Shown here piece after piece: positions 50,815-61,400 of a DNA stretch of 64,000 bases (position 1 is the first letter of the stretch; the number at the start of each line of letters is the position of its first letter). The translations under genes were made by a program, and so were the position numbers. Source of the stretch: Bacillota bacterium (GTDB lineage: Bacteria; Bacillota; Clostridia; DSM-8532); contig JAEZTB010000008.1 of NCBI GenBank assembly GCA_023443745.1, forward strand, positions 1 through 64,000. The letters are read 5' to 3'. The notes under the pieces were generated by a model that saw only the letters and a program-made list of their open reading frames with translations, did no database searches and was not told the DNA's origin.

Positions 50815-51627
50815 TTAAATCTGTCTTATCAAATAGCTCATATAGCTGATGTAATGGGAAAAGACCACGCCCGGCTCCTGAAGATCAGGGCACCAGCGTT
50901 TAACCCATTCCAGGGTAACATAGCCGTCAAATCCATTTTGGTTAAGCTGCCTCAAGCAGTCCAATACAGGCACGTCCCCATAGCCGAGCATCCTATAGGT
51001 TACCTGGCCATCCTTCATGGCTGAATCTTTAATATGAAGATACTTAATATAGCCATCCAAATTATTCAGAGTGGTGGCAGGAGATTCGCCAAAATAGCGG
51101 TAGGGATGGTGAATGTCCCATAAAACACCGGAGTTGGAGCGGTTGACCTCTTTCATAAACCGAGCCATGATACTGGTGTCAGCCAAAACGCCATTGGTCT
51201 CAATCAGGGGAGTTACATTTTTGTCCGATGCATAATCGCAGACCTTTTGATATTGAGCTTTAATAAAGTCTAAATTTCGCTTTGGACCAGGTACACCATC
51301 TTTATCTCCCAGAACGCGAATATAGGGGGTTCCGATTTTCTGCGCCAGATCAACATAAGCTTTGGCCTCATGAATAGCTTCCTCCTGCCCTTCTTCGTCA
51401 AAGAGATAGGCTCCGGAAGTCAGCATGGGGATTTCAAGCTTAAGCTTCTTTAAATGACCGACGGTCTTTTCTATATTTTCAGGTTTAAAGGGCTTGGTTT
51501 GAGGAGCAAATATTTCAGATTCGATTCCTCTGATTTCAATGCCGTCAAGACCCAAATCCTTGGCGGTTGCATAAATTTCTTCCCATGACCATCCCGGGCA
51601 GCCCAGTGTAGAAAACGCTAGTTTCAT
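50815..51627 (-). CDS. Sugar phosphate isomerase/epimerase-like TIM-barrel protein
   Basis: AP-endonuclease-2 superfamily barrel of 270 residues (MKLAFSTLGCPGWSWEEI, LDGIEIRGIESE, TPLIETNGVLADT, SGVLWDIHHPYRYFG, YLHIKDSAM, YVTLEWVKRW), with metal-binding Glu/Asp/His/Glu. Family members isomerise or epimerise sugars and inositols; substrate unknown. Lies 58 bp downstream of the acyl-CoA synthetase and 14 bp upstream of the hydrolase gene. Confidence 0.87.
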   Translation of the reverse strand: MKLAFSTLGCPGWSWEEIYATAKDLGLDGIEIRGIESEIFAPQTKPFKPENIEKTVGHLKKLKLEIPMLTSGAYLFDEEGQEEAIHEAKAYVDLAQKIGTPYIRVLGDKDGVPGPKRNLDFIKAQYQKVCDYASDKNVTPLIETNGVLADTSIMARFMKEVNRSNSGVLWDIHHPYRYFGESPATTLNNLDGYIKYLHIKDSAMKDGQVTYRMLGYGDVPVLDCLRQLNQNGFDGYVTLEWVKRWCPDLQEPGVVFSHYISYMSYLIRQI

Positions 51628-51685
51628 CGCAATCGTCCTTTCTTCTTAAAAGTGGATACGACTCTATTAATCATACCCTAAAGTC

Positions 51686-53347
51686 CTAGGCTGTTTCAAT
51701 TGCTGCATCATCCCTCAGGTTAAGTTCTTCTATAGCGGTCTCACGCATTTTATATTTTTGAATTTTGCCACTGGCCGTCATGGGGAAGCTGTCGGTAAAC
51801 TTGATATATTTAGGCGTCTTATGTCTGGCCATATGCGCTTTGACCAATTCCTTAATCTCCTCGACCGTAGAAGTCTCCCCTTCTTTCAATATGATCCAGG
51901 CCATAATCTCTTCCCCGTATTGCTTGCTGGGTACACCTATAACCTGAACATCCTTGACCATGGGACAAGTATAGAGAAATTCCTCAATTTCTTTGGGATA
52001 GATATTCTCACCGCCGCGTATAATCATATCCTTGATGCGGCCTGTGATTTTATAATAGCCTTCTTCATCCACAGTTGCCAAATCCCCGGTATGGAGCCAG
52101 CCTTCACTGTCGATGGCCTGGGCGGTTGCTTCCGGCATCTTGTAATAGCCCCTCATGACATGGTACCCCCTTGTGCAGAACTCACCGGGCACATTGGGCG
52201 GACATTCTTTTCCGGTTTCAGGATCAACAATCCGGGCCTCTACATGGGGGAAAACACGCCCTACGGTGGACACACGCCGCTCAATACTGTCATCGGTGGT
52301 TGTCTGTGTGCACCCGGGCGAGGACTCAGTCTGTCCGAATACAATTGTAATTTCGTTGGCACCCATGACATTGACAACATCCTGCATAACTTTAACAGGA
52401 CACGGGGAGCCGGCCATAATACCCGTCCGAAGCTTGGGAAAAGTGTACTTTTTAAAATCAGCATGCTCCATCATGGCAATAAACATGGTGGGAACACCAT
52501 GAACAGCCGTGCACTCCTCATTCTGGACAGCTTCCATCACTCTGACCGGATTGTAATCCAACGATACCATGGACGTGGCATGAGTCAGACTTGCCATCAC
52601 ACCCAGAACGAGTCCAAAGCAGTGGAACAGGGGTACGGCAATGCAAAGCTTATCCTGTTCGGTAAAATTCATGCCGTCGCCAATGCTTTTTCCATTATTG
52701 ACAATATTGTAATGGGTTAGCATAACACCCTTTGGGAAACCTGTTGTCCCGGAGGTGTATTGCATATTAATGATTTCATGAGGATCAAGGGTACTGTTTA
52801 CCTTGATAAATTCTTCTTCTGAAATTTCATCACCCATGGTATAGAGCTCATTAAAATTGTACATTCCCTCATGGTTTTGCTGACCGACAAAAACGATATT
52901 CTTCAGAAACGGCAGCATGGGATTATCAAGCTCACCGGGGTTGCAGTCCTTTAAAGCAGGACAAAGCTCGTTGATGGTATTCAAGTAATTGGAATCCTTA
53001 AAGCTTTCAATCATAACCAGACACTTTGAGTCAGACTGACGCAGGAGATATTCCAGCTCAAACACCTTATAGCTGGTATTGACGGTGACAAGGACCGCTC
53101 CGATCTTCGCCGTTGCAAAAAGCGTCATGACCCATTCCGGACAGTTATTGGCCCATATGGCCACATGATCGCCTTTTTTTATGCCCATTTTCAAAAAGCC
53201 TTTGGCAACCCTAGTGGTTTCCTCATTGAACTCCTTCCAGGTTCTTTCGTAACCGGTACCGGGAAATTTAAAGGCTAATCTGTCCGGATATTTTTTTGCA
53301 ACAGCTTCAAGTAATCCGCCTACGGTAATATTCATGAGGTCGCTCAT
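51686..53347 (-). CDS. AMP-forming acyl-CoA synthetase
   Basis: ANL-superfamily ligase (about 553 residues) activating a carboxylic acid with ATP and CoA. ATP loop MQYTSGTTGFPKGVMLTHYN, VFGQTESSPGCTQT, GWLHTGDLATVDEEGYYKITGRIKDMIIRGGENIYPKEIEEFL and catalytic Lys in TASGKIQKYK. The chain-length preference is not readable; family members include medium- and branched-chain acid ligases. The start at 53347 follows GAGGAGG. It is the first gene after a leucine-type T-box leader, an unusual regulator for such an enzyme; activation of isovalerate for leucine synthesis would reconcile the two, as inference. Confidence 0.9.
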   Translation of the reverse strand: MSDLMNITVGGLLEAVAKKYPDRLAFKFPGTGYERTWKEFNEETTRVAKGFLKMGIKKGDHVAIWANNCPEWVMTLFATAKIGAVLVTVNTSYKVFELEYLLRQSDSKCLVMIESFKDSNYLNTINELCPALKDCNPGELDNPMLPFLKNIVFVGQQNHEGMYNFNELYTMGDEISEEEFIKVNSTLDPHEIINMQYTSGTTGFPKGVMLTHYNIVNNGKSIGDGMNFTEQDKLCIAVPLFHCFGLVLGVMASLTHATSMVSLDYNPVRVMEAVQNEECTAVHGVPTMFIAMMEHADFKKYTFPKLRTGIMAGSPCPVKVMQDVVNVMGANEITIVFGQTESSPGCTQTTTDDSIERRVSTVGRVFPHVEARIVDPETGKECPPNVPGEFCTRGYHVMRGYYKMPEATAQAIDSEGWLHTGDLATVDEEGYYKITGRIKDMIIRGGENIYPKEIEEFLYTCPMVKDVQVIGVPSKQYGEEIMAWIILKEGETSTVEEIKELVKAHMARHKTPKYIKFTDSFPMTASGKIQKYKMRETAIEELNLRDDAAIETA

Positions 53348-53483
53348 GCCCATTCCTCCTCGTTAAATTCATCATTAAGATCTTTTAAAGTCAAGCAGCC
53401 ATGGAGTCCGCATAATCAGCATCTTATGGAAAATGAAGCCTCGAGTACCTCATTGTAATCTATAAAAACTGATTTTGAGTAGC

Positions 53484-53521
53484 AAAAAAGCCCTCGTCTC
53501 CTATGAAAGAGACGAAGGCTT
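53484..53521 (-). terminator. T-box terminator
   Basis: AAGCCTTCGTCTC / GAGACGAGGGCTT stem (one mismatch) with 8-nt loop and TTTTTT; its 5' arm lies just after the T-box sequence, as expected for the alternative fold. Confidence 0.85.
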
Positions 53522-53770
53522 AACTCCGTGGTACCACTCTAATTGACACAAATCGTGTCCGCTCTTTTCAGTATCCACATTTCAAAAATGTAATACCTAA
53601 CAGTGTAACGGCTGTATCCGTATCAACCTACAATAAGACAAACTTACTTCAGTGATCCGCTCCGGAGCGAGATTCACACTCTTTAACGTCTGCACTTGCA
53701 CCTGTCGGCAGCTCTCTGTGTCGTTTAAAGAATCGTTACTATTCTCCATCAATGCGTTTAAACAATATTT
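53485..53770 (-). promoter_or_regulatory. T-box riboswitch, leucine (CUC) specifier
   Basis: Transcribed minus strand. Stem I carries the AGTAA loop element (near 53736-53740), AGAGAG bulge and the specifier strand GUGAAUCUCG; after GAAU the codon is CUC (53669-53671), Leu. The conserved T-box reads AGAGUGGUACCACGG (53526-53540), with UGGU complementary to an ACCA tRNA end, fitting tRNA-Leu (discriminator A) rather than tRNA-Ser (G). A competing terminator follows. Uncharged tRNA-Leu(GAG) should promote read-through into the acyl-CoA synthetase gene. Confidence 0.88.
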
Positions 53771-53776
53771 ATAAAC

Positions 53777-53805
53777 ATTATAAAGATCATATTGCCAGTT
53801 GTCAA
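53777..53805 (-). promoter_or_regulatory. Consensus sigma-A promoter of the T-box operon
   Basis: TTGACA, 17-bp spacer, TATAAT, all perfect on the minus strand. It begins 8 bp after the putP stop codon, so the operon is independent of putP. Confidence 0.85.
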
Positions 53806-53812
53806 GAAAAAT

Positions 53813-55375
53813 TTAGCATTCGTAAACCTTTGCCTGCTCAAATTCATCCAGTATTTCCTGGGATGGTTTTTCTGTCATTAATGACACCAGTACAATGACA
53901 ATACAGGATAGTACAAATGCCGGGAATAGCTCGTAGATGCCGAATAGCCCTCCCATTGGCTTAAGGAGCAACTTCCATATAAACACCATTCCGCCTCCGG
54001 TAATCATACCCGCAATGGCTCCTGTTCTGGTGACTCTCTTCCAGAATAGGGTGAACAGCATAATGGGACCGAAGGTTGCACCAAAGCCTGCCCATGCAAA
54101 GGAGACGACAGTAAATATAACACTGTTTTCATCCAGTGCAATGATCATTGAAAATAAGGAGATCACAAGCAAAGTAATCCTCGTCATACGCAAAACTGTT
54201 TTATCGTCAGCATCTTTTTTCAGCATGCCATGATAGATATTTTTTGAAAAGGCAGATGCTGCAATAAGCAAATAGGAATCCGAGGAGCTGATGGTTGCGG
54301 CAAGTATACCTGCCATCACGATCCCTGCCAGTAATGGCGGGAAGAAATCATTTGACATTACAATAAATATTTTTTCCGAATCACTCTGAGTAAGCAAAGC
54401 ACTGGGATAAAGGCTTCTGCCTATTATACCTATGGCAACTGCAGCGGTAAGTGAAATGGCGCACCATGTGGTTGCAATTCTTCTGGAAAATGCTAGCTCA
54501 CTTGATTTTCTAATAGCCATGAATTTTAGGAGAACCTGGGGCATGCCGAAGTAACCAAGTCCCCAGGAAAGTGTTGAGATGATTGTTAATAACCCGTAGC
54601 TTCCTGCTTCTCCAAAGAGGGGCTTGCCGGACTCACCAATTTGCTGAATACCATCTTTAAGCGAAGGCTGTGCTATGCCAAAGAAGTCAAAGAACCCAGG
54701 TATGGCCTTGACATTTTCTGCTACAGCAGAAAGACCGCCCGCAGCAGTAATGCCCCCTATCAACACAACGAGCAGGGATATGAACATGACAATACCCTGC
54801 ATGAAGTCAGATGCACTCTCAGCTAGGAAACCACCTATAAATGTGTAGAAAATAACGAATAATGCGCCTGCTGCCATCATATAGTGATATTTTACACCAA
54901 ACAGGGTACTGAAAAGCCTTCCCACAGTGACAAAGCAGCTTGCGGCATAAACGGTGAAAAACACCAAAATGAACAATGCCGCAATGGTCATGAGAACCTT
55001 TTTCTTTTCTTTAAATCGATTGCTGAAGTAATCAGGAAGTGTAATGGAATCTTTTGCAACAGCTGAGTAACCTCTGAGCCTTTTAGCAACAAACAGCCAA
55101 TTTAAATATGTACCGATTAAAAGTCCTATCGCTGTCCATATGGCATCACTTAAACCAAACCAATAAGCAACACCGGGAAGCCCCATTAAAAGCCAGCCGC
55201 TCATATCGGAAGCCTCTGCTCCCATGGCGGTAACCCAAGGCCCCAGTGATCTTCCGCCTATAAGGTAATTGCCGCTGCTTTCACTGGCACGCCTCGCATA
55301 ATAAAGGCCAATCCCAACGACTACCGCCATATAGAGCAACATGGCAGTCAATACCTGCACTCTTTCCCCACTCAT
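53813..55375 (-). CDS. putP: Sodium/proline symporter PutP
   Basis: Sodium:solute symporter (SSS family), 520 residues with about 13 helices. Na+/substrate signature regions are clear: NYLIGGRSLGPWVTAMGAEASDMSGWLLMGLPG, the conserved WAGFGATFGPIMLFTLFWKR, and MAGILAATISSSDSYLLIAASAFSKN. These match the proline carrier PutP rather than pantothenate or sugar members. GGAGG precedes the start. Monocistronic; its own promoter overlaps an inverted repeat. Confidence 0.93.
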   Translation of the reverse strand: MSGERVQVLTAMLLYMAVVVGIGLYYARRASESSGNYLIGGRSLGPWVTAMGAEASDMSGWLLMGLPGVAYWFGLSDAIWTAIGLLIGTYLNWLFVAKRLRGYSAVAKDSITLPDYFSNRFKEKKKVLMTIAALFILVFFTVYAASCFVTVGRLFSTLFGVKYHYMMAAGALFVIFYTFIGGFLAESASDFMQGIVMFISLLVVLIGGITAAGGLSAVAENVKAIPGFFDFFGIAQPSLKDGIQQIGESGKPLFGEAGSYGLLTIISTLSWGLGYFGMPQVLLKFMAIRKSSELAFSRRIATTWCAISLTAAVAIGIIGRSLYPSALLTQSDSEKIFIVMSNDFFPPLLAGIVMAGILAATISSSDSYLLIAASAFSKNIYHGMLKKDADDKTVLRMTRITLLVISLFSMIIALDENSVIFTVVSFAWAGFGATFGPIMLFTLFWKRVTRTGAIAGMITGGGMVFIWKLLLKPMGGLFGIYELFPAFVLSCIVIVLVSLMTEKPSQEILDEFEQAKVYEC

Positions 55376-55470
55376 ATGAATTCCTCCCAGCCAAGAAGCG
55401 GCATTTAACCGCAGTTCCCACTTCCTTTTTTACATCAGAAAGTCATTTGTGACTTTTAGATGATAGTGAT

Positions 55471-55500
55471 ATTATAACTGAAAACAATTCACTTTAACAA
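55471..55500 (-). promoter_or_regulatory. Candidate putP promoter with overlapping inverted repeat
   Basis: Minus strand: TTGTTA at 55495-55500, 18-bp spacer, TATAAT at 55471-55476. An inverted repeat CTTTAACA / TGTTAAAG (55492-55499 and 55511-55518) overlaps the -35 and could be an operator or the 3' hairpin of the FHA operon. Confidence 0.45.
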
Positions 55501-55528
55501 CACTTTAATGTGTTAAAGTTTTATAGCG

Positions 55529-57088
55529 TTACTGATTCTCTTTCCTGCCCTCATAAAAAATGAATTCCTCATTTGCAAAAGTAACGTGAGTACCGTTCTC
55601 GAGCTTATATACCTTGGTGGGCTCTAGGCGTTCACCCTCTATCAGGGTGCCATTACGTGTGTTCATGTCAGTAATAAAATAACCCTCCTGCGATTTACTG
55701 ATTTCTGCATGCAATTTCCCTACAGCGGGATTTTTAAAGCAATAATCCACCTGCCCATCCAAACGTCCCAGCATAAAGGGAAAGCTAAATAGAACAATAG
55801 TTTCAGAAATGTTCTCATGAAGACCCTTGAGATAAGGATGATTTAAAACAGCTGCATCTAAAAGAACAGTGTGATCCTCAGTATGTTCCCTTAAGCCTGT
55901 TCCTCGAGGCTCCAGAGCGACCCCTGCTTCAAATTTAGCCTGATTTAGACCAGGTTCAGGGATTGCAAAAGCTTTATTCACATATGCCATGCTTTTAGGA
56001 GGAATGGGTGTTGGCTTGGTTTCCAGCCTGGGGGTGATTCTCTGAGTTGGCATATATAAAGCATTCTTTTTTGGCTTCGGTGGTTGTATGGGAGCAGCTT
56101 TCTTTGAAACTGCCTTCTCAACACGTTTATCCTGTGTAAAAAGCTTGGTATAGATAAGATAGGTAACCGCGCCTCCAATCATGAGATATCCGAACAGGGA
56201 CAGGAAAAAATCAGGATTATGGATTGAGAGGGTTTCAGTAAAACTCAACGCAATGCCTAACAAAAGAAAAGCCGCCAGCACTGAACCCAGTATGATATAA
56301 GACTTTGACGGATAATCCCATTTTATCACCTTTTGTTGCTGGGAAGGGTTCTGCGGACTATGAGGTTTCTGCATATTCTGTGGTTCCGGCTTTTTTAAGC
56401 CGAAAGGAGTTTTTACCTTATGCTCTTTTTGAGGTTCAACAGGACTTGAAGCTTTTGTTTGTTGCTGTGCCATTTCATGAGAAAAGGACTGGGGCAATGA
56501 AACAGTCTTCTCTTCCATAGCTTTAACATAAGCCTTTAAAGCAGAAGCATTTAGCTCTTGCGCCTTTAAAAGCTCGATAAGCCTTTGAACAAAGTTGTCT
56601 GAAGGCTCATTCCTGAACCGGATATCATAAATGATGCTGTGGAGAAGCAGACTTTTTAAGCTTTCAAGGGTCTGGGGCATCTCCTTTAAGGGCAGATAAG
56701 CGAACGCCATGGACAAATCCTGTGGATTGACAAAAATAAGCTGATTATCAAAAACCACTCCGCCGCCTTCCAAGAGGTATTCATCCAGGCCTTCCAGCAA
56801 AGCTATGATTTGCTTCAGGAAATTCAGAAATTCTTCTCTCCCCACTTCCCGTCTTTCAAAAAGCTTCTTCATTGAAATGTGCGAGGTGATATCGAAGGAA
56901 AGGCGGATCTCGTCATTAACACGAATAACTTCACTTGGAAGCAGACCGGGAATGTGATTATTGGCAAGCATCTCGAGCTGATATTCCAGTATTGCTCCTG
57001 CTTCCTCCTGATAAAAAGTATATTCCATAAGATTTCTTCCCGATAAGGTTTTAAAGCTGGGCTTGGGGTTAAACCTTTCAGTATCCAT
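55529..57088 (-). CDS. FHA-domain membrane protein (DUF6382-like N-terminus)
   Basis: 519 residues. The N-terminal domain (about 1-175; MEYTFYQEEAGAILEYQLEML, VIRVNDEIRLSFDIT) resembles DUF6382. A Gln/Pro/Lys-rich linker leads to two membrane helices (about 266-315), another Pro-rich linker, and a C-terminal FHA phosphothreonine-binding domain (about 425-519: FPFMLGRLDGQVDYCFKNPAVGKLHAEI, YFITDMNTRNGTLIEG). It is the last gene of the second Tad-like operon and may connect secretion to Ser/Thr phosphorylation. No kinase gene is adjacent in the window. Confidence 0.82.
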   Translation of the reverse strand: MDTERFNPKPSFKTLSGRNLMEYTFYQEEAGAILEYQLEMLANNHIPGLLPSEVIRVNDEIRLSFDITSHISMKKLFERREVGREEFLNFLKQIIALLEGLDEYLLEGGGVVFDNQLIFVNPQDLSMAFAYLPLKEMPQTLESLKSLLLHSIIYDIRFRNEPSDNFVQRLIELLKAQELNASALKAYVKAMEEKTVSLPQSFSHEMAQQQTKASSPVEPQKEHKVKTPFGLKKPEPQNMQKPHSPQNPSQQQKVIKWDYPSKSYIILGSVLAAFLLLGIALSFTETLSIHNPDFFLSLFGYLMIGGAVTYLIYTKLFTQDKRVEKAVSKKAAPIQPPKPKKNALYMPTQRITPRLETKPTPIPPKSMAYVNKAFAIPEPGLNQAKFEAGVALEPRGTGLREHTEDHTVLLDAAVLNHPYLKGLHENISETIVLFSFPFMLGRLDGQVDYCFKNPAVGKLHAEISKSQEGYFITDMNTRNGTLIEGERLEPTKVYKLENGTHVTFANEEFIFYEGRKENQ

Positions 57089-57110
57089 GGTTTTCCTCCT
57101 TAAAATTTGA

Positions 57111-58478
57111 TCATGCCACTTTGGCTAGAATTTGGCTTTGGGTTATGTTTTGGCTTTCTGCCGGCTCCTGAATTTCATCAGGGGCTTGATAGGAACCATA
57201 GCCTTTAACCAACAGCACCTCTACATTAAGCTTCAAAAGCTCCTTACAAGCTTCTGTGTACGCCTTAACAGCATAATCACCCGAATTATCCGGGATAACT
57301 AAAACTACAATTCTCCTTACGTTTTTTACCTCAACACCATATAAATCCGGCGGTTTACATTCCAAGAGACTTTTCCCATGCTTTTTTATGGCATATCGGA
57401 TCTCATTTGGCCTTGTGCTGTAGGTTTTCAAATGGGGGTTTAGTGTAAAAACATCGTAGTACACTACTTCACCGGTGTTTTTGTTTATGGTATAGGCATC
57501 TATGACAGGATAGTCCTTTGATGTGGCGTATGACTCCAATCCTTTACTCTTACCTTCGTTGATCAGTTTCTCAACATGAGTGTTTTCAATCTCCAGACCC
57601 CTGTCCCAGTAACGGCTATCCTGATCCATTTCAGTCCAGATACTGGATGCCGTAGTTGAGGTCTGATTTTCTTCATTGACCTTTACCGAGACTCCACGGC
57701 CACCCGTCCATGCGATGATCTTTGTCCTGTTGGTGAGCTTAAGCTCGGGAATAAAACCAAAAGGTGCCTTGATGCTATATCGCACCACCAGCTCCAAAGA
57801 CTCGGTATCCCCGAATATGCTTGAATTCTGATTAAAATCCATTCCTCCTATTCCACCAATAACGCCAAGGGAGAGGGCAGCATCTCGGCCACCCGATTTG
57901 ACTCTCTTATTAAGCTCAGCTCCCAGGTCTCCTTTTGCAATAAGACACACAAGCCTGTTGGTCACCTCATAGGAAAGCTTTTGAGCAAAGATTGTCATAA
58001 ACAGACGAAGCTCTTCTTTTGGATCGGATATGATGGATTGAACCATCCCCCATGCCTCCGTCATATCCGCATCAAAGCTTTTGACATCCTCCAGCAGCTG
58101 CTGGATTTGATCTATGGAATAATCTCCTGGATTTCCCGGTCTTTGAGCGCTGTATAGCATATTATTAAAGGAGCTGAATGCGTCAACAATCGTATTTTTC
58201 TGCTCCTCCAGAGTACCGCCTGCTTCCTGAGCCATATGGTTTAATTGATCCGAATAATCCTTTAAGCCGGATACATGATAGAAATAGCTCATGTTCCCAA
58301 TACGCCTGGCGACCTCTGAAAGAGATGCCTGAATGGTGTTATAGGTATAAAAGATACGGATAATGTAGGCCAGGGAAAAAAGAACAAACAGAAATACAGG
58401 CAGCGCAATTGCCGCCTCAATCGTGGCGCTTCCACCGTCTTTTTTCATTCCTTTTTTAATAACCTTGGCTCCATTCAA
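57111..58478 (-). CDS. TadE-like pilin-related protein with large C-terminal domain
   Basis: 455 residues. The N-terminal TadE motif GGSATIEAAIALPVFLFVLFSL (about residues 15-36) fits a prepilin-type helix, followed by an extracytoplasmic region with a C-terminal adenine-nucleotide-free alpha/beta stretch (NVRRIVVLVIPDNSGDYAVKAYTEACKELL) of unknown role. Start is a TTG after GGGGAT within the upstream gene; overlap 23 bp with the DUF5702 gene. A later ATG (codon 11) is possible. Confidence 0.8.
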   Translation of the reverse strand: MNGAKVIKKGMKKDGGSATIEAAIALPVFLFVLFSLAYIIRIFYTYNTIQASLSEVARRIGNMSYFYHVSGLKDYSDQLNHMAQEAGGTLEEQKNTIVDAFSSFNNMLYSAQRPGNPGDYSIDQIQQLLEDVKSFDADMTEAWGMVQSIISDPKEELRLFMTIFAQKLSYEVTNRLVCLIAKGDLGAELNKRVKSGGRDAALSLGVIGGIGGMDFNQNSSIFGDTESLELVVRYSIKAPFGFIPELKLTNRTKIIAWTGGRGVSVKVNEENQTSTTASSIWTEMDQDSRYWDRGLEIENTHVEKLINEGKSKGLESYATSKDYPVIDAYTINKNTGEVVYYDVFTLNPHLKTYSTRPNEIRYAIKKHGKSLLECKPPDLYGVEVKNVRRIVVLVIPDNSGDYAVKAYTEACKELLKLNVEVLLVKGYGSYQAPDEIQEPAESQNITQSQILAKVA

Positions 58479-61400
58479 GTAAGATCATCCCCGCATCCTG
58501 CTTCTTAAATAATTTCTCAGGCAAAAACCAGAGGTTTATATCCACTTCAGCTTTGATAAAGATATAGGTTTTATATTGAGCTATAGACAAATCAAAGTTC
58601 CCCGAGGTTTCCTGCATATTAAGCTGCATGAGATCAGCGGCTCTCAGGGCTTTTTTATCTGTGGGAACAGCCAACAGCATAAGCCTCATATAATCCGTAT
58701 AGTCCATCATGATAAGCTTTGCCGATATATGATTACTGCGGCTTTTTCCAGCCGCACCAAAAGCCTTATCGATTTGCCCTTCAACAGCAGTTATGCCTTT
58801 ATTAAGTAAATCGTTACCCACAGACTTAATTTTGTTGACCATGCCTATGTAGAGGTCCGATTCAAAAATAAGCGCTCTGATTTTTTCTTTACATGCATTT
58901 TTGAACTGCATGAGTTCTTGCTCACCCAGAGCATTTAGCCTGCCTGCAAGATCATTGATATAACCATTTACCGTACTCTCCAATGTCTCTGTAAAGCTGT
59001 CCAGATTATCAAAATTGATTGAGGTTACAAGATCACTCTTAAAAATAGAGGCCACCTCATTTTGAAAGGCTGTTGAAACATTACTAACCACCTCTTCCAA
59101 GCCTTTCTCAAAAGGAGCAAAAGCCATATCTATCTTGCTGTAAATAATGTCTGTAACTGTCTCCTCAATTGCTTCGGAAGCATCTTCAATTCCTTTTTCC
59201 ATCTTCTCTTGGGCAAACTCCTTGATGTTTTTCAAAAAGTTATTCTTAAGGGAATCAACCATATTTTCAAGCCCAAGATACCATGAAGGCGAGGTTTTTA
59301 TCAGAGGAACCCTCCCGCCTTTAAGAAGTATCTCCGAATCCACATAGGATTCAAGCCCCGCCCAGGATATGAGCAGGAAATTTTGCACCACGGGTATTCC
59401 GAAGATTGTCCAGCCCGCTATGGAGGTTGCCAGGGACAGGGTGGCAGCCATCTTGTCCGGATCAGTATAAACATGCAAGAGATTAAAGACCAGGCGTATG
59501 GCGAATAGGCTTCTTTGTGAGGCTCCGATGTTTTCTGCCTCCCGGGAATTTCCAAAAATAATGTACTCTACCTCACCCTTATCATAGTAGGTGGTATCAA
59601 GTGGTCTTCCATAACCAATATCGTGCTCGATAGTGTCTCCGGCAGCCGCACATTTAAAAGCCGAAACAATGTACTCGTTCATATAAAGACTTTCTATGAT
59701 TCCTTCGATTCCGTTGGCCACGGCATCTTTGATAATGTTGATGAGCTCGGTCGCTCGAGCCATTTCATAATCAAAGAAGTTCTTATCGTTCTCATTGACT
59801 GAATCCAAGCCCTCAACCGGCTTTTCAAAAGGATTTTCCTTAATCAATTGGTTTTTGTCGGAATCTGCTATAACCTCTCCGATTTGCTTCAATACTTCAG
59901 TTGAGCTTATTGCCCCCATGTGGGACGGAAGGTTAGCTATTCTTTTCAATTTATCCATTAAACCCAGATCATTGGGCTCATGTTCACCGGTCTCCGGTTC
60001 ATTTCCTGATTGTTCGTCCCCTTTTTGTCCAACTTCCTGTGCAAAGTCTCCCATTCCCTCACGAATCTCCTTAAGCTCTGTATCATCAGCTTCTGGCTGT
60101 GCCGCCTCTGAATCCAGAGCATAATAATTTTTAAAAAACCATTTTAAAAAGGCGTCATATTCTTTTTGATTGGGCTTGGGTTCAAGTTCATAGCCCGGAA
60201 CCCTGTATGTACCTTGCATTTGACCTAATACTTTTAAATCTGAGAGGATGGATTCTAAAGTGTTTAAGCCCGATTGAGCATTTTCAAATCCACCATAGCC
60301 AAGATAGCGTTTCTGCTCATTTTGAGGCTCTTCATTAACGGCTACGGCAGATTTTAAAACATATTCCAAGTCGGAGGCAGCCTGATTGAATAAGGCAAGA
60401 CAATCCGTTATAGCCTGCTGCCATTTTTCAAGCTTTGCCAAATTGGAAGACAATTGAGATCGAATTTCGGTGAAGGTTTCTTTTTTGATACATTTGAGCT
60501 GTTTGTTAAGATCACCCTGTATTCTGTCAGAAACTGAGCTGTCATCAGTCTTAGTATCGTTCTGAAGCTCGCGGCTCTGTGTGTCCAGTTCATTAAGCTG
60601 AGGCTCTATTTCATCAATAAGAGCAATGAGGTCCATATGATATTGCTTATGCTTTACAAGATGCCATTGCAGGGTATTTAGCGCATTTGTCATATCATTA
60701 TTGTGTTTTTTCGCAAGGCTAAGGCGTTGGATGACCTTTGGTAGCCTGGTTTCCAATTCGTTTCGGAATGGAGATATGGCATTATCCAGCTCCATATAGT
60801 CCTTATAGGCCATGTTGTATGAGTTTTCAGCACTTCCATATTGAGCTTGAAGCTCGGCCACGTCGCCCTCCAATTCAAGAATCTTACTATTCAGGGCTTG
60901 AACCGCGCTTCCCGTAGTATTGGCTATCTGTGCCTTTGCGCTTGAAAGCTCTGCTTCTTTGCTGCTTAAGCTGTTTCCAACAGAGTCAAGCGTATGTGAC
61001 GCGCTGTCATAGGCATCTTTTGCGGAACTGTAAGCAGCATACAGCGCTATATAGCCATCCTGTGCTTCCTTTATGGGGTTGACTTCATTGTTTGCGTTTT
61101 CGATCTCATTTGCAGTGCTTTGGACGGCACTTCTAACCTTCTCAAGCACATTATCCTTTAAAGTTTTTTCCGGGACTTTCGTATCGGTATTAAAAGCAGG
61201 CAGCTTCTCCTTTAGCATGAAGTACACATTGACAAGCGAGCTGCGGATACTATTCATCAGCTTATCCAGGCTCATTTTCTGCTCCACCATGTCAGCTTCC
61301 TCCATGAGCCCCATCATCACTTTTATTTTCTCGTAAAATTCCTGAACGACTTGAATCGGTGCCCGGTATTTCATGAACTCCGCAGCCTGCTGCTGAAGAA

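Larger units (their letters stand above)
53348..53812 (-). other. 465-bp leader region (T-box and 5' UTR)
   Basis: No protein gene. Holds a sigma-A promoter, the complete T-box leader with terminator, and a roughly 135-nt stretch between terminator and start codon with no clear second promoter. Confidence 0.7.

Noticed and set aside
51758..52720. 320-codon open frame on the plus strand
   Set aside because: Fully antisense to the acyl-CoA synthetase, whose motifs are intact; no ribosome-binding site and no recognisable family.
53669..53672. Serine (UCU) specifier in the T-box
   Set aside because: The usual register after GAAU gives CUC, and the UGGU bulge fits an A discriminator, as in tRNA-Leu, not the G of tRNA-Ser.
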